From an uncultured Verrucomicrobiota bacterium (GTDB taxonomy: Bacteria; Verrucomicrobiota; Verrucomicrobiia; Limisphaerales; UBA9464), in the NCBI GenBank assembly GCA_903864375.1, contig CAIPFS010000030.1, forward strand, positions 1-5,025: 5,025 bases of DNA. Direction: 5' to 3'. The translations under genes and the position numbers were made by a program. Numbering within the stretch: the stretch's first letter is position 1; each line of letters opens with the position of its first letter. This document shows, piece after piece, positions 1 to 5,025 of this stretch. The notes under the pieces are model-generated. The model worked only from the letters and a program-made list of their open reading frames with translations, did no database searches and was not told the origin of the DNA.

Positions 1-602
1 ACGAAGGTTCGAATGGAATGTCCACTCCGGAATCCGTGGGCGGCTTCGTGAGGCGGAATGCAGTTGATGATATTCTCCAGGATGAAGCGCTGGAGAAGCT
101 TGAGTCGCGGCTTGGGTGACTCGATCAACCTGGAGCTGCCATCGCTTTTGGGTTGCCAACGGTATCGATAATGGTGGAGCCGCGACTCCGGCGATCGAGG
201 GTTGATGGATTTTGGGTCGGAAAACCATTCGAGTTCGCCCACCGTGACTATAAGGCAATCGGCCAGTTCTTGAATCGAGGTCAGTGACGGAAGTCGCCAT
301 GTTTCCGGTGCGCCCGTCGCGGGGCACATCTTGGAATTGTAAGGGCGATGCTGGAATCGAAGGTGTCCGTTCCAGAACGCCTTTTGAAAGTCGCTGTCTG
401 CGGTGAGCATCGCCTGGATTCGATGCTGCCGGGGACGCGATCCCTCGCCGAGCTCCGCCACCATGGTTTTCAGCCGACGATTCAGCCAGCGAGGGCAACG
501 CCCTAGCGCCGAGCGCGTTCGAATCTTGGCGTCCCGCACGTTAAACGGCCCTGCCAGGAGTAAGCGTGCAAGCGCACGCGCAGCTGAACCCGTCGTATTC
601 AC
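1..602 (-). CDS. Retron-type reverse transcriptase, N-terminal 200 residues (runs off left edge)
   Basis: This is an RNA-directed DNA polymerase of the retron or retron-like kind; only its N-terminal part is in the window. The frame is open on the minus strand from 770 to base 1. I place the start at the GTG at 600-602, giving 200 visible residues. Residues 7-75 look like a helical N-terminal domain (ARALARLLLAGPF, then RCPRWLNRRL). Residues 106-130 (LTSIQELAD, then VGELEWFSD) are the segment that precedes the fingers in retron-type RTs. The fingers follow: HYRYRW (144-149), PKSDGSSRLIESPKPRLK (151-168), LQRFIL, and AAHGFRSGHSI (187-197), the RT0/RT1 signature. The catalytic YADD box and the retron-specific regions would lie beyond the edge and cannot be checked. 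There is no Shine-Dalgarno; GTG 539 or ATG 464 are alternative starts, but would remove part of the helical domain. The RT family is recognised from memory of motif patterns. An RT is near certain; a retron in the strict sense is likely but unproven. Confidence 0.86.
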   Translation of the reverse strand, partial: MNTTGSAARALARLLLAGPFNVRDAKIRTRSALGRCPRWLNRRLKTMVAELGEGSRPRQHRIQAMLTADSDFQKAFWNGHLRFQHRPYNSKMCPATGAPETWRLPSLTSIQELADCLIVTVGELEWFSDPKSINPRSPESRLHHYRYRWQPKSDGSSRLIESPKPRLKLLQRFILENIINCIPPHEAAHGFRSGHSIRTF

Positions 603-610
603 GAAAAACA

Positions 611-624
611 GAACGATGCTCCAA
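611..624 (-). repeat. Inverted-repeat arm 2 (a2-like), RT-proximal
   Basis: The minus-strand sequence is TTGGAGCATCGTTC. It complements the arm at 752-765 in all 14 positions if the G-U pair (U616 with G760) is counted. It lies just ahead of the proposed GTG start of the reverse transcriptase at 602. Confidence 0.8.
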
Positions 625-701
625 CGCGTCCAGTCCTGCGTGACGTGTGGTCCGTGGAGCGGACGGCTCGTCTCGCGGCGTGATGTATCAGTGTTGGGTT
701 G

Positions 702-720
702 CCCCGGGGTATCCCCGGAG
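702..720 (-). other. Strong GC hairpin with a three-base loop inside the candidate ncRNA
   Basis: Read on the minus strand, CTCCGGGG, loop ATA, then CCCCGGGG form an 8-bp stem including one U-G pair. No T-run follows on either strand, so it is not a normal intrinsic terminator. It lies near the middle of the region bounded by the a1/a2-like arms and would be one of its stable stem-loops. Confidence 0.7.
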
Positions 721-751
721 AGATGAAGCCGAACAAGTCGTCTCCACCGGC

Positions 752-765
752 TTGGAGCACCGTTC
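752..765 (-). repeat. Inverted-repeat arm 1 (a1-like), distal
   Basis: The minus-strand sequence is GAACGGTGCTCCAA. It is the partner of the arm at 611-624 and is followed directly by G751, the position where a retron branching guanosine would be expected. It starts about 60 bases after the stop codon of the broken VapC reading frame. Confidence 0.8.
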
Positions 766-825
766 CTGATTCAACCCCCTCACGAACGTTTCAAATTGTC
801 GAGAGCGGAATCGCAACCTTATTCC

Positions 826-983
826 TCAAACCAGAATTTCCAGTGCCTTCCCAAAATCAGACCCGGGTTCAACGAGGTCTCCAATTTTCCGATCCAGTGT
901 AGCCAGAATGCCTCCCCGATGAATGGCCAGGCCCAGCAGGTAGGCATCTGTGACCTGTTGGTGTCGAGCAGATAACCCCTCAT
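826..983 (-). pseudogene. vapC: VapC-type PIN-domain toxin with internal deletion and frame break
   Basis: An intact VapC is a PIN-domain ribonuclease of about 130-140 residues that cuts RNA with four acidic residues. Here the start ATG (981-983) overlaps the antitoxin stop in the usual ATGA arrangement, and the first nine codons read MRGYLLDTN, the normal PIN N-terminus with its first catalytic Asp. The sequence then jumps straight to a PIN C-terminus in another frame: HQQVTDAYLLGLAIHRGG, then ILATLDRKI, ending at the TGA at 826-828. The two frames meet within CACCAAC (957-963), which can encode the end of DTN or the start of HQQ, so a deletion at a short shared sequence is the simple explanation. 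Roughly 80 codons including the central acidic residue are missing. Translation from the real start gives only a 54-residue out-of-frame peptide ending at 819. It is surely non-functional as a nuclease. Confidence 0.82.
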
Positions 984-1207
984 ATGCCGTCCGCCACAAG
1001 ACGCCGGACCAGGTCCATCGAGACACGGGGCGAATCCGGAGGTAACCGAAAGACCACGATACCCCCTTTTTCTTCGGAGGGAGTGGGTGCGCTCAATCCG
1101 CGACGCAACAAATCGGAAGCTGCCCTTCCCATCAATACACCCCTGAGCTTTGCCTGGCGGGCGACACATTCGAACACGTCATCATCCAATGCCAGTGTCG
1201 TTCTCAT
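980..1207 (-). CDS. vapB: VapB-type antitoxin, ribbon-helix-helix-like
   Basis: This 75-residue protein is the antitoxin half of a type II toxin-antitoxin pair. It would bind the toxin through its C-terminal part and DNA through its N-terminal part, repressing its own operon. The N-terminus MRTTLALDDDVFECVARQAK is typical of the antitoxin group paired with PIN toxins: a short beta strand followed by helices, then GRAASDLLRRGL at 27-38. The tail (residues 39-75, with GGIVVFRLPPDSP and a last helix DLVRRLVADGI) is the likely toxin-binding arm. The frame stays open upstream to 1639, inside the antisense of the Sel1 gene, but the ATG at 1205-1207 is chosen because the homology-like sequence begins exactly there. 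No Shine-Dalgarno is seen. The stop (980-982) overlaps the VapC start by four bases. The antitoxin looks intact although its toxin partner is broken. Confidence 0.85.
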   Translation of the reverse strand: MRTTLALDDDVFECVARQAKLRGVLMGRAASDLLRRGLSAPTPSEEKGGIVVFRLPPDSPRVSMDLVRRLVADGI

Positions 1208-1242
1208 GGTAAGACGATGCAGATTCAACTGATGGATGGCAA

Positions 1243-1264
1243 TTGATGAACGGGACCTCATCAA
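1243..1264. promoter_or_regulatory. Inverted repeat upstream of vapB, candidate autoregulatory operator
   Basis: TTGATGA (1243-1249) and TCATCAA (1258-1264) form a perfect 7-bp inverted repeat with an 8-base spacer. It lies 35 bases upstream of the vapB start codon, where VapB or VapBC complexes usually bind to repress the operon. A weaker repeat, GACAG (1280-1284) with CTGTC (1290-1294), lies just upstream. No convincing -10 and -35 pair was found around it. Its role as an operator is inferred from position and symmetry only. Confidence 0.4.
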
Positions 1265-1303
1265 AGCTGGAACCAACAAGACAGCTGACCTGTCCCTTGA
1301 TAC

Positions 1304-1341
1304 GAAATCGGCCCCAATTACGGAGAAGTGGGGCCGGTTTT
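1304..1341 (-). terminator. Hairpin terminator after the rodA-RNase-Sel1 operon
   Basis: CGGCCCCA (1309-1316) pairs perfectly with TGGGGCCG (1329-1336) across a 12-base loop. The stem extends through A-T and wobble pairs between GAAAT (1304-1308) and GTTTT (1337-1341). The hairpin begins two bases after the Sel1 stop codon, so it most likely ends that operon. On the minus strand only a short ATTT tract follows; on the plus strand TTTT closes the stem, so it may act in both directions. No plus-strand gene seems to need it. Confidence 0.62.
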
Positions 1342-1343
1342 GC

Positions 1344-2051
1344 TCAGTGAGATGCTGGACGTGGCTTGAACGCCTTCGCCCGTTCCCGCGCCGCGCTGAT
1401 CTCGGCTCGCGAGAGTTTGCTTTCCACCAGCTTTGCCCGGGCGATGGAATCGGTTTGTCCGTTGGCTTTGGCGACTTCCAGCCAAAACAGGGCCTCAACG
1501 CGGTCAACCGGGACCCCGATTCCCAGGTCGTAGCGCTGGCCCAGATCGTATTGTGCGATGGGATCACCCCCTTCAGCCGCCAGGCGGTACCATTTGGAGG
1601 CCGCCGCCTGGTCTGTTCGGAAATGCCGTCCCTGCTCATAGAGAATGGCCAGGTTGTACTGCCCGGCTACGCTTCCCTGGTCCGCCGCTTCCCGGTAAAG
1701 GCGGGCCGCCTCCGCTAGGTCCTTGGGGACACCCTGACCGGCTTCGTACAACTCACCGAGCCCCGCCTTGGCTTCGGCACTGCCTTGGGCCACGGCCGCC
1801 TTGTACCACTTGACCGCCTGAGGATAGTCGGTGGCCGTTCCGCGTCCTTCGGCGAGGCATTTGGCCAATTGAGCCTGAGCGGAGGCTTCGCCGGCCTCGG
1901 CTCGCTTTTGAAGCGCAATGAGGTCTACGACCGGTGTTGGGGCAGGGGGCTGAGACGGGGTCTCAGGAGAGCAACCGACCATTGCCAGGGCAACCGTGAG
2001 CCAAAGCCAGCCGAGTCTCGCACCGAATTCGCTCGGAATTCCCCTGCGCAT
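1344..2051 (-). CDS. Sel1-repeat lipoprotein
   Basis: This is a 235-residue predicted lipoprotein made almost entirely of Sel1 (TPR-like) repeats, which act as protein-binding scaffolds. No enzymatic function is suggested. From the ATG at 2049-2051 it starts MRR and runs through a hydrophobic stretch (LGWLWLTVALAMVG, 13-26) to Cys27. This is a lipobox-like MVGC, though Met at -3 is not ideal. A Pro-rich linker (31-40) follows, then four consecutive 36-residue Sel1 units at 55-90, 91-126, 127-162 and 163-198, each with an A-x-x-x-L core and a W/L-Y-R/K-x-A-A end. The tail (199-235) is a charged helix. A GTG at 2103-2105 in the same frame would overlap the RNase gene and add 18 residues ahead of the signal peptide, so I prefer 2051. 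It lies 22 bases after the RNase stop, in the same apparent operon. A partner in the cell envelope is likely but unknown. Confidence 0.88.
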   Translation of the reverse strand: MRRGIPSEFGARLGWLWLTVALAMVGCSPETPSQPPAPTPVVDLIALQKRAEAGEASAQAQLAKCLAEGRGTATDYPQAVKWYKAAVAQGSAEAKAGLGELYEAGQGVPKDLAEAARLYREAADQGSVAGQYNLAILYEQGRHFRTDQAAASKWYRLAAEGGDPIAQYDLGQRYDLGIGVPVDRVEALFWLEVAKANGQTDSIARAKLVESKLSRAEISAARERAKAFKPRPASH

Positions 2052-2073
2052 TCTATGGACGAAGGGACTCACG

Positions 2074-4089
2074 TCAGTGGGTATGAGTGCTTTGGGCCAG
2101 TTCACCGTTGGTCATGGCATCCACAATCTTCCATTGCTCGGGATGGAAGGCGATTTCGGGACGGAAGGTCAGGCGGACAAAGAACTTCTTTTCCAATTCG
2201 ATGAGCAGCTTTTCGTCTTCTGTCCGCAACCGGTCCAACACGGTGGGATGGCAATGCACCCGGAGTTGGAAATCGCTTTCATCGCGCGGACGGGCCTTCA
2301 TCAGGCTCGTCATCTTCCGTTGGATTTCAACGCTCATGCTCTCCGGGCTCTTGACGAAGCCACGACCACGGCAATTGGGACAGTCCCCAAACATGGCGGC
2401 GGCCACGGATTCGGTGTGCCGCTGACGGGTCATTTCCATCAGACCCAGTTGCGATAGCGGAAGCACGTGAGTCTTGGCCTTATCGCGGCGCAGGTTCTGC
2501 TTCATGCGCTGATAGACGGCCTTTTGGTCCTTCGGTTGCTTCATATCGATGAAGTCGAGAACGATGATGCCGCCGATGTTGCGCAACCGAAGTTGCCGGC
2601 CAATTTCATCCGCCGCCTCCAGGTTCACCTTGAGCAGGTTTTGGTCGTGGTCCTTGCTGCCTTTGTGACGACCGGTATTGACGTCGATCGCGACCAGCGC
2701 CTCGGTTTCGTCAATGATCAGGTATCCGCCGCTGCGAAGGGTGACCTGACGGCCAAATGCGGCTTCCAGCTGACGGGTGATGTTGAAGCGGTCGAAAATG
2801 GTCTGGGCTTCGTTGTAAAAGGCCACCTTGCTGGCGGACCGTTTGCTAATCCTTCCGATCAGTTCCCGGATGCGTTCAAACTGCCGGTTGTCGTCCACCA
2901 CGATGCGGCTGACGTCCTCCGTTAGAAAGTCTCGAACCGTCCGACCCACCAGGTCGGGTTCCTGGTAGATGCATGCCGGTGCAGGCTGGCTCTTGACCTT
3001 GTCCTGCACCCCTTTCCATTCCTCCAGCAGCATGGCCAGATCGCGAATGAAATACCGCTTGAGCTTGCCCTCACCCGCGGTGCGCACGATCACCCCCATC
3101 CCCTCAGGGATGCTCAATTCCCGGACGATTTTCTTCAGGCGCTGGCGCTCCTCGACGTTTTCAATCTTGCGGCTGATGCCGGACTGGTCGGAGGTCGGCA
3201 ACAGGACGAGGTAGCGACCGGGAAGCGATATGTTGGTGGTGACCCGGGGCCCTTTGGTGCCGATGGGGCCTTTGGTCACCTGAACGATGATTTCGCTTCC
3301 CACCGGATAAAGCCGGGGCACGTCCCGCTGGGTGATTTTGGGACGCTCCTTGCGCTTCGGCTTGTCGGTGTCGCGTTCCACCAATTCCACGCTCGAATCA
3401 AAGGAGTTGGGAATGATGTCCCAGTAGTGCAGGAAGGAGTTCTTCTCGAATCCAATGTCGACAAAAGCCGCCTTCAGTCCGTCTTCCAGGTTCTTTACCT
3501 TGCCCTTGTAGATGCTGCCCACCAATCGCTCCGTGTTGGTTCGCTCGACGGTGAAATCCTCCAGCTTGCTGTCTTCAAGCACCGCCACCCGTGTCTCCAA
3601 AGGCTCGGAATTGATGATGACTTCCACCAGCCGCTTGGGCTCCGAACGAATGATCTTTTTGACCTTCTTGACCACCTGTTTGACCGCGTCGCGCGCCTTC
3701 TCCAGAATCGTTCTGGGCTGGGGATTCGTCCTCCCGGGGGCCGGCTTGACGGTTTCCGCCTCCATCTCCTCGTCCTCAGCATCCGCTGCGGTGCCGTCGC
3801 GTTCAGGATCCGTGGATGCGGTGGAACCGGGCATGCGGTAACTTTGATCACGTCCCCGTCGCGTGGGGGCTTCGCGGACCTCCCGCTCGTCGGGTTGCAG
3901 TCCCGCAGCCAGGTTTTCGGACCGATCGATTTCAGCCTCGTGCTGACGGCGATCGAAAACGTCGTCCTCGGTCGGCGCCTCGTCGATGGTGGCTTTCCGT
4001 GCCGCTGCCGCCGCCTTGGGATTTCCCAGGCCACGGGTGGGTTTGAAGCGCATGGGGCCGCGGTTTTTTCTGAACGAATGTTGACTCAT
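2074..4089 (-). CDS. Ribonuclease E/G family endoribonuclease
   Basis: This single-strand-specific endoribonuclease takes part in rRNA processing and mRNA decay; the protein has 671 residues. Residues 1-150 are a charged extension, acidic around 100-112 and Lys-rich around 131-153 (KQVVKKVKKIIRSEPKR). The core begins near 153 (VEVIINSEPLETRVAVLED). The S1-like RNA-binding region follows (GSIYKGKVKNLEDGLKAAFVDIG at 191-213, split in this account as GSIYKGKVKNL and KAAFVDIGF) with a charged insert near 237-256. Next come the 5'-sensor/RNase H-like part and the DNase I-like catalytic part: AIDVNTGR (D469, N471) and IIVLDFIDM (D512) match the magnesium-binding D303, N305 and D346 of E. coli RNase E. 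CPNC (C570, C573) is the zinc-link pair used for dimers. There is no long C-terminal degradosome scaffold. ATG 4087-4089 lies 17 bases after the rodA stop; ATG 4051-4053 is the alternative. Neither has a clear Shine-Dalgarno. The symbol rng or rne is left open because the domain layout does not decide between them. Confidence 0.95.
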   Translation of the reverse strand: MSQHSFRKNRGPMRFKPTRGLGNPKAAAAARKATIDEAPTEDDVFDRRQHEAEIDRSENLAAGLQPDEREVREAPTRRGRDQSYRMPGSTASTDPERDGTAADAEDEEMEAETVKPAPGRTNPQPRTILEKARDAVKQVVKKVKKIIRSEPKRLVEVIINSEPLETRVAVLEDSKLEDFTVERTNTERLVGSIYKGKVKNLEDGLKAAFVDIGFEKNSFLHYWDIIPNSFDSSVELVERDTDKPKRKERPKITQRDVPRLYPVGSEIIVQVTKGPIGTKGPRVTTNISLPGRYLVLLPTSDQSGISRKIENVEERQRLKKIVRELSIPEGMGVIVRTAGEGKLKRYFIRDLAMLLEEWKGVQDKVKSQPAPACIYQEPDLVGRTVRDFLTEDVSRIVVDDNRQFERIRELIGRISKRSASKVAFYNEAQTIFDRFNITRQLEAAFGRQVTLRSGGYLIIDETEALVAIDVNTGRHKGSKDHDQNLLKVNLEAADEIGRQLRLRNIGGIIVLDFIDMKQPKDQKAVYQRMKQNLRRDKAKTHVLPLSQLGLMEMTRQRHTESVAAAMFGDCPNCRGRGFVKSPESMSVEIQRKMTSLMKARPRDESDFQLRVHCHPTVLDRLRTEDEKLLIELEKKFFVRLTFRPEIAFHPEQWKIVDAMTNGELAQSTHTH

Positions 4090-4106
4090 GGATGGCAAAC
4101 AGGGCG

Positions 4107-5025
4107 TCAGTAGTGGCGCCGGTAGAGATGGATGTTTTGGAGGATGCCAATAGCGATCAACGAACAAAGCACTGAGGTTCCGCCCGCACTGAGGAGCGGC
4201 AGTGGAATGCCCGTTACCGGCATCAACCGGATATTCATGCCGATGTTCACGAAAATATGCGTGAACAGAAGTGTCACGACGCCTGTCGCCAGAAGCCGTC
4301 CGAGGCGGTCGCGCGCCTCGCCGGCAATCCGGATTCCCCGAAAGAGGACCACGGCATACAGGCAAACAATCGTGATGCTTCCCAAAAATCCCTCCTCCTC
4401 GGCAATCACGGAGAAGATAAAGTCATTGTGTGCCCCCAGGCGGGGCAAAAATCCCAGGGAATGCTGCGTGCCCTGTCGCCATCCCTTCCCAACCACACCG
4501 CCTGATCCGATGGCAATCATCGCCTGATCGACGTTGACCGCCGTATCGCGCATCAACAGCCGGTTTTGTCGGCGTTGTTCCGGTGAACTTCCCGGAGGGC
4601 TGGGGTCAGTGACATTGAAAAATACCAGGAGACGCCGCTGTTGGTACCCTTGCAGCTTGATGAACTTCCACCCTGCCGGTGCCACCAGGACATCCACCAG
4701 CACCAACCCCATCACCAACGCCCCAAAGCCCAACATGCGCGCCAACAGCTTTCGAGGAACTCCGGCAACAAGCATCATCGTCAGGGCCATGGGCATGAAG
4801 ACAAGGGATGAACCGAGGTCCGGCTCTTTCAGAATCAGCGCACAGGGCAGCAAGGCGAGGCCCACGGCCTTGAGAACGTTCTGAAAGCGCCTCAATTCTT
4901 CCGCCGGACGAGCCAGAAAGCTGGCCATCGCAAACAGAAAGGTCAGTTTTGCGAGTTCAGAGGGTTGAAAATTGATGGGGCCCAATTTGACCCACCGTTG
5001 CGCGCCATTCACGGGCGGCAAAAGA
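4107..5025 (-). CDS. rodA: Rod shape-determining protein RodA, C-terminal part (runs off right edge)
   Basis: RodA is a SEDS-family peptidoglycan glycosyltransferase of the inner membrane. It polymerises lipid II during lateral wall growth together with a class B PBP and MreBCD. About 305 residues are visible and the first 80-100 lie beyond the window. Family landmarks in order are NGAQRW, LGPINFQPSELAKL, KEPDLGSS, the YQQRRLLVFF loop, IAIGSGGVVGKGWRQGTQ, the catalytic-loop HNDFIFSVIAEEEG with its Asp at 4422-4424 (matching E. coli D262), FVNIGM and MPVTGIPLPLLSAGGTS. Hydrophobic stretches between them give several membrane passes. The loop after FFNVTDP is longer than in E. coli RodA (SPPGSSPEQRRQNR insert). 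A TTG in frame at 5019-5021 is not the start, because the conserved sequence continues upstream. The short tail ends HLYRRHY. RodA is preferred over FtsW from the GAQRW and FQPSE region and the operon context. Confidence 0.93.
   Translation of the reverse strand, partial: LLPPVNGAQRWVKLGPINFQPSELAKLTFLFAMASFLARPAEELRRFQNVLKAVGLALLPCALILKEPDLGSSLVFMPMALTMMLVAGVPRKLLARMLGFGALVMGLVLVDVLVAPAGWKFIKLQGYQQRRLLVFFNVTDPSPPGSSPEQRRQNRLLMRDTAVNVDQAMIAIGSGGVVGKGWRQGTQHSLGFLPRLGAHNDFIFSVIAEEEGFLGSITIVCLYAVVLFRGIRIAGEARDRLGRLLATGVVTLLFTHIFVNIGMNIRLMPVTGIPLPLLSAGGTSVLCSLIAIGILQNIHLYRRHY

Larger units (their letters stand above)
610..766 (-). ncRNA. Candidate retron-like non-coding RNA (msr-msd type) upstream of the RT
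   Basis: The non-coding stretch before the RT is bounded by an imperfect inverted repeat. On the minus strand, GAACGGTGCTCCAA (765-752) pairs with TTGGAGCATCGTTC (624-611): thirteen Watson-Crick pairs and one G-U, with a further G-U possible at 766/610. In minus-strand RNA the helix is unbroken; in plus-strand RNA the same position would be a C/A mismatch, so the pairing favours minus transcription, the direction of the RT. The enclosed 127 bases begin with GCC right after the first arm (AAGC, G at 751), resembling the a1 arm and branching G of known retrons. The second arm ends about 7 bases before the RT start, where a2 would sit. Inside are a strong GC hairpin (702-720) and weaker short stems (GCCG 748-751 with CGGC 728-731; CCGT 663-666 with ACGG 652-655). 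I do not see one long msd hairpin, so the internal fold is uncertain. Confidence 0.55.

Noticed and set aside
3..119. Plus-strand open frame that looks like a 38-residue protein tail
   Set aside because: It lies opposite the reverse transcriptase frame, which has clear family motifs over the same bases.
681..690. Near-palindrome TGATACATCA
   Set aside because: The arms are only four bases with a two-base centre, too short to call a binding site.
403..902. Two plus-strand open frames (403-726 and 699-902)
   Set aside because: Their translations are Arg/Ser/Pro-rich with no recognisable domain, and they run opposite the RT start, the ncRNA candidate and the VapC remnant.
1265..1286. AGCTG / CAGCT inverted repeat upstream of vapB
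   Set aside because: A five-base repeat with a 12-base spacer is expected by chance and competes with the better repeat at 1243-1264.
980..1639. Extending the antitoxin frame upstream to a 219-residue protein
   Set aside because: The upstream part crosses the terminator and the Sel1 gene in another frame and has no protein-like character; the antitoxin begins at 1207.
2103..2105. GTG as the Sel1 protein start
   Set aside because: It would place 18 extra residues before the signal peptide and overlap the RNase gene by 32 bases; the ATG at 2051 gives a normal lipoprotein signal.
3427..4113. Long plus-strand frame of 228 residues
   Set aside because: It is antisense to the well-supported RNase E/G gene, and its composition reflects that gene's codon use.
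4090..4365. Extending the RNase start upstream to 4365
   Set aside because: This stretch is the 3' end of rodA in another frame; the extra residues show no conserved features.
5019..5021. TTG as the start codon of RodA
   Set aside because: The conserved GAQRW region follows at once, whereas family members have about 80-100 residues of membrane segments before it; the gene is cut by the window edge.

Overview
The window suggests a bacterium, and everything convincingly coding lies on the minus strand, so it is described right to left. The rodA, RNase E/G and Sel1-lipoprotein order, the long charged N-terminal extension on the RNase, and the lack of Shine-Dalgarno sequences at most starts would fit the PVC group, perhaps Verrucomicrobiota. 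That placement is inference from general impression, not from a database match.

Right half, housekeeping block (about 1344-5025): the C-terminal three quarters of a RodA glycosyltransferase (cell-wall elongation; its start lies beyond the right edge) is followed after 17 bases by a complete 671-residue RNase E/G. Another 22 bases on comes a 235-residue lipoprotein with four Sel1 repeats. The tight spacing implies one operon. It ends at a strong hairpin at 1304-1341, directly after the Sel1 stop codon.

Left half, accessory block (1-1264): a VapB-type antitoxin (980-1207) with a 7-bp inverted repeat upstream overlaps, by the usual ATGA junction, a VapC PIN-domain toxin. That toxin has lost most of its middle and is out of frame: only the first nine codons and the last 45 or so remain. 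After it comes a non-coding stretch (603-825) holding a 14-bp imperfect inverted repeat, 611-624 against 752-765. The repeat flanks about 127 bases and ends just before a reverse transcriptase reading frame that runs off the left edge. This arrangement (long-range a1/a2-like helix, a G just after the first arm, then a retron-type RT) looks like a retron or retron-like element. The RT frame is open to position 1 and its first 200 residues can be read. This is the most interesting part of the window.

Functionally, the right block is cell-wall elongation plus RNA turnover. The left block is a defence or mobile-type module, separated from it by the terminator. No tRNA, rRNA, CRISPR array or insertion sequence was recognised.
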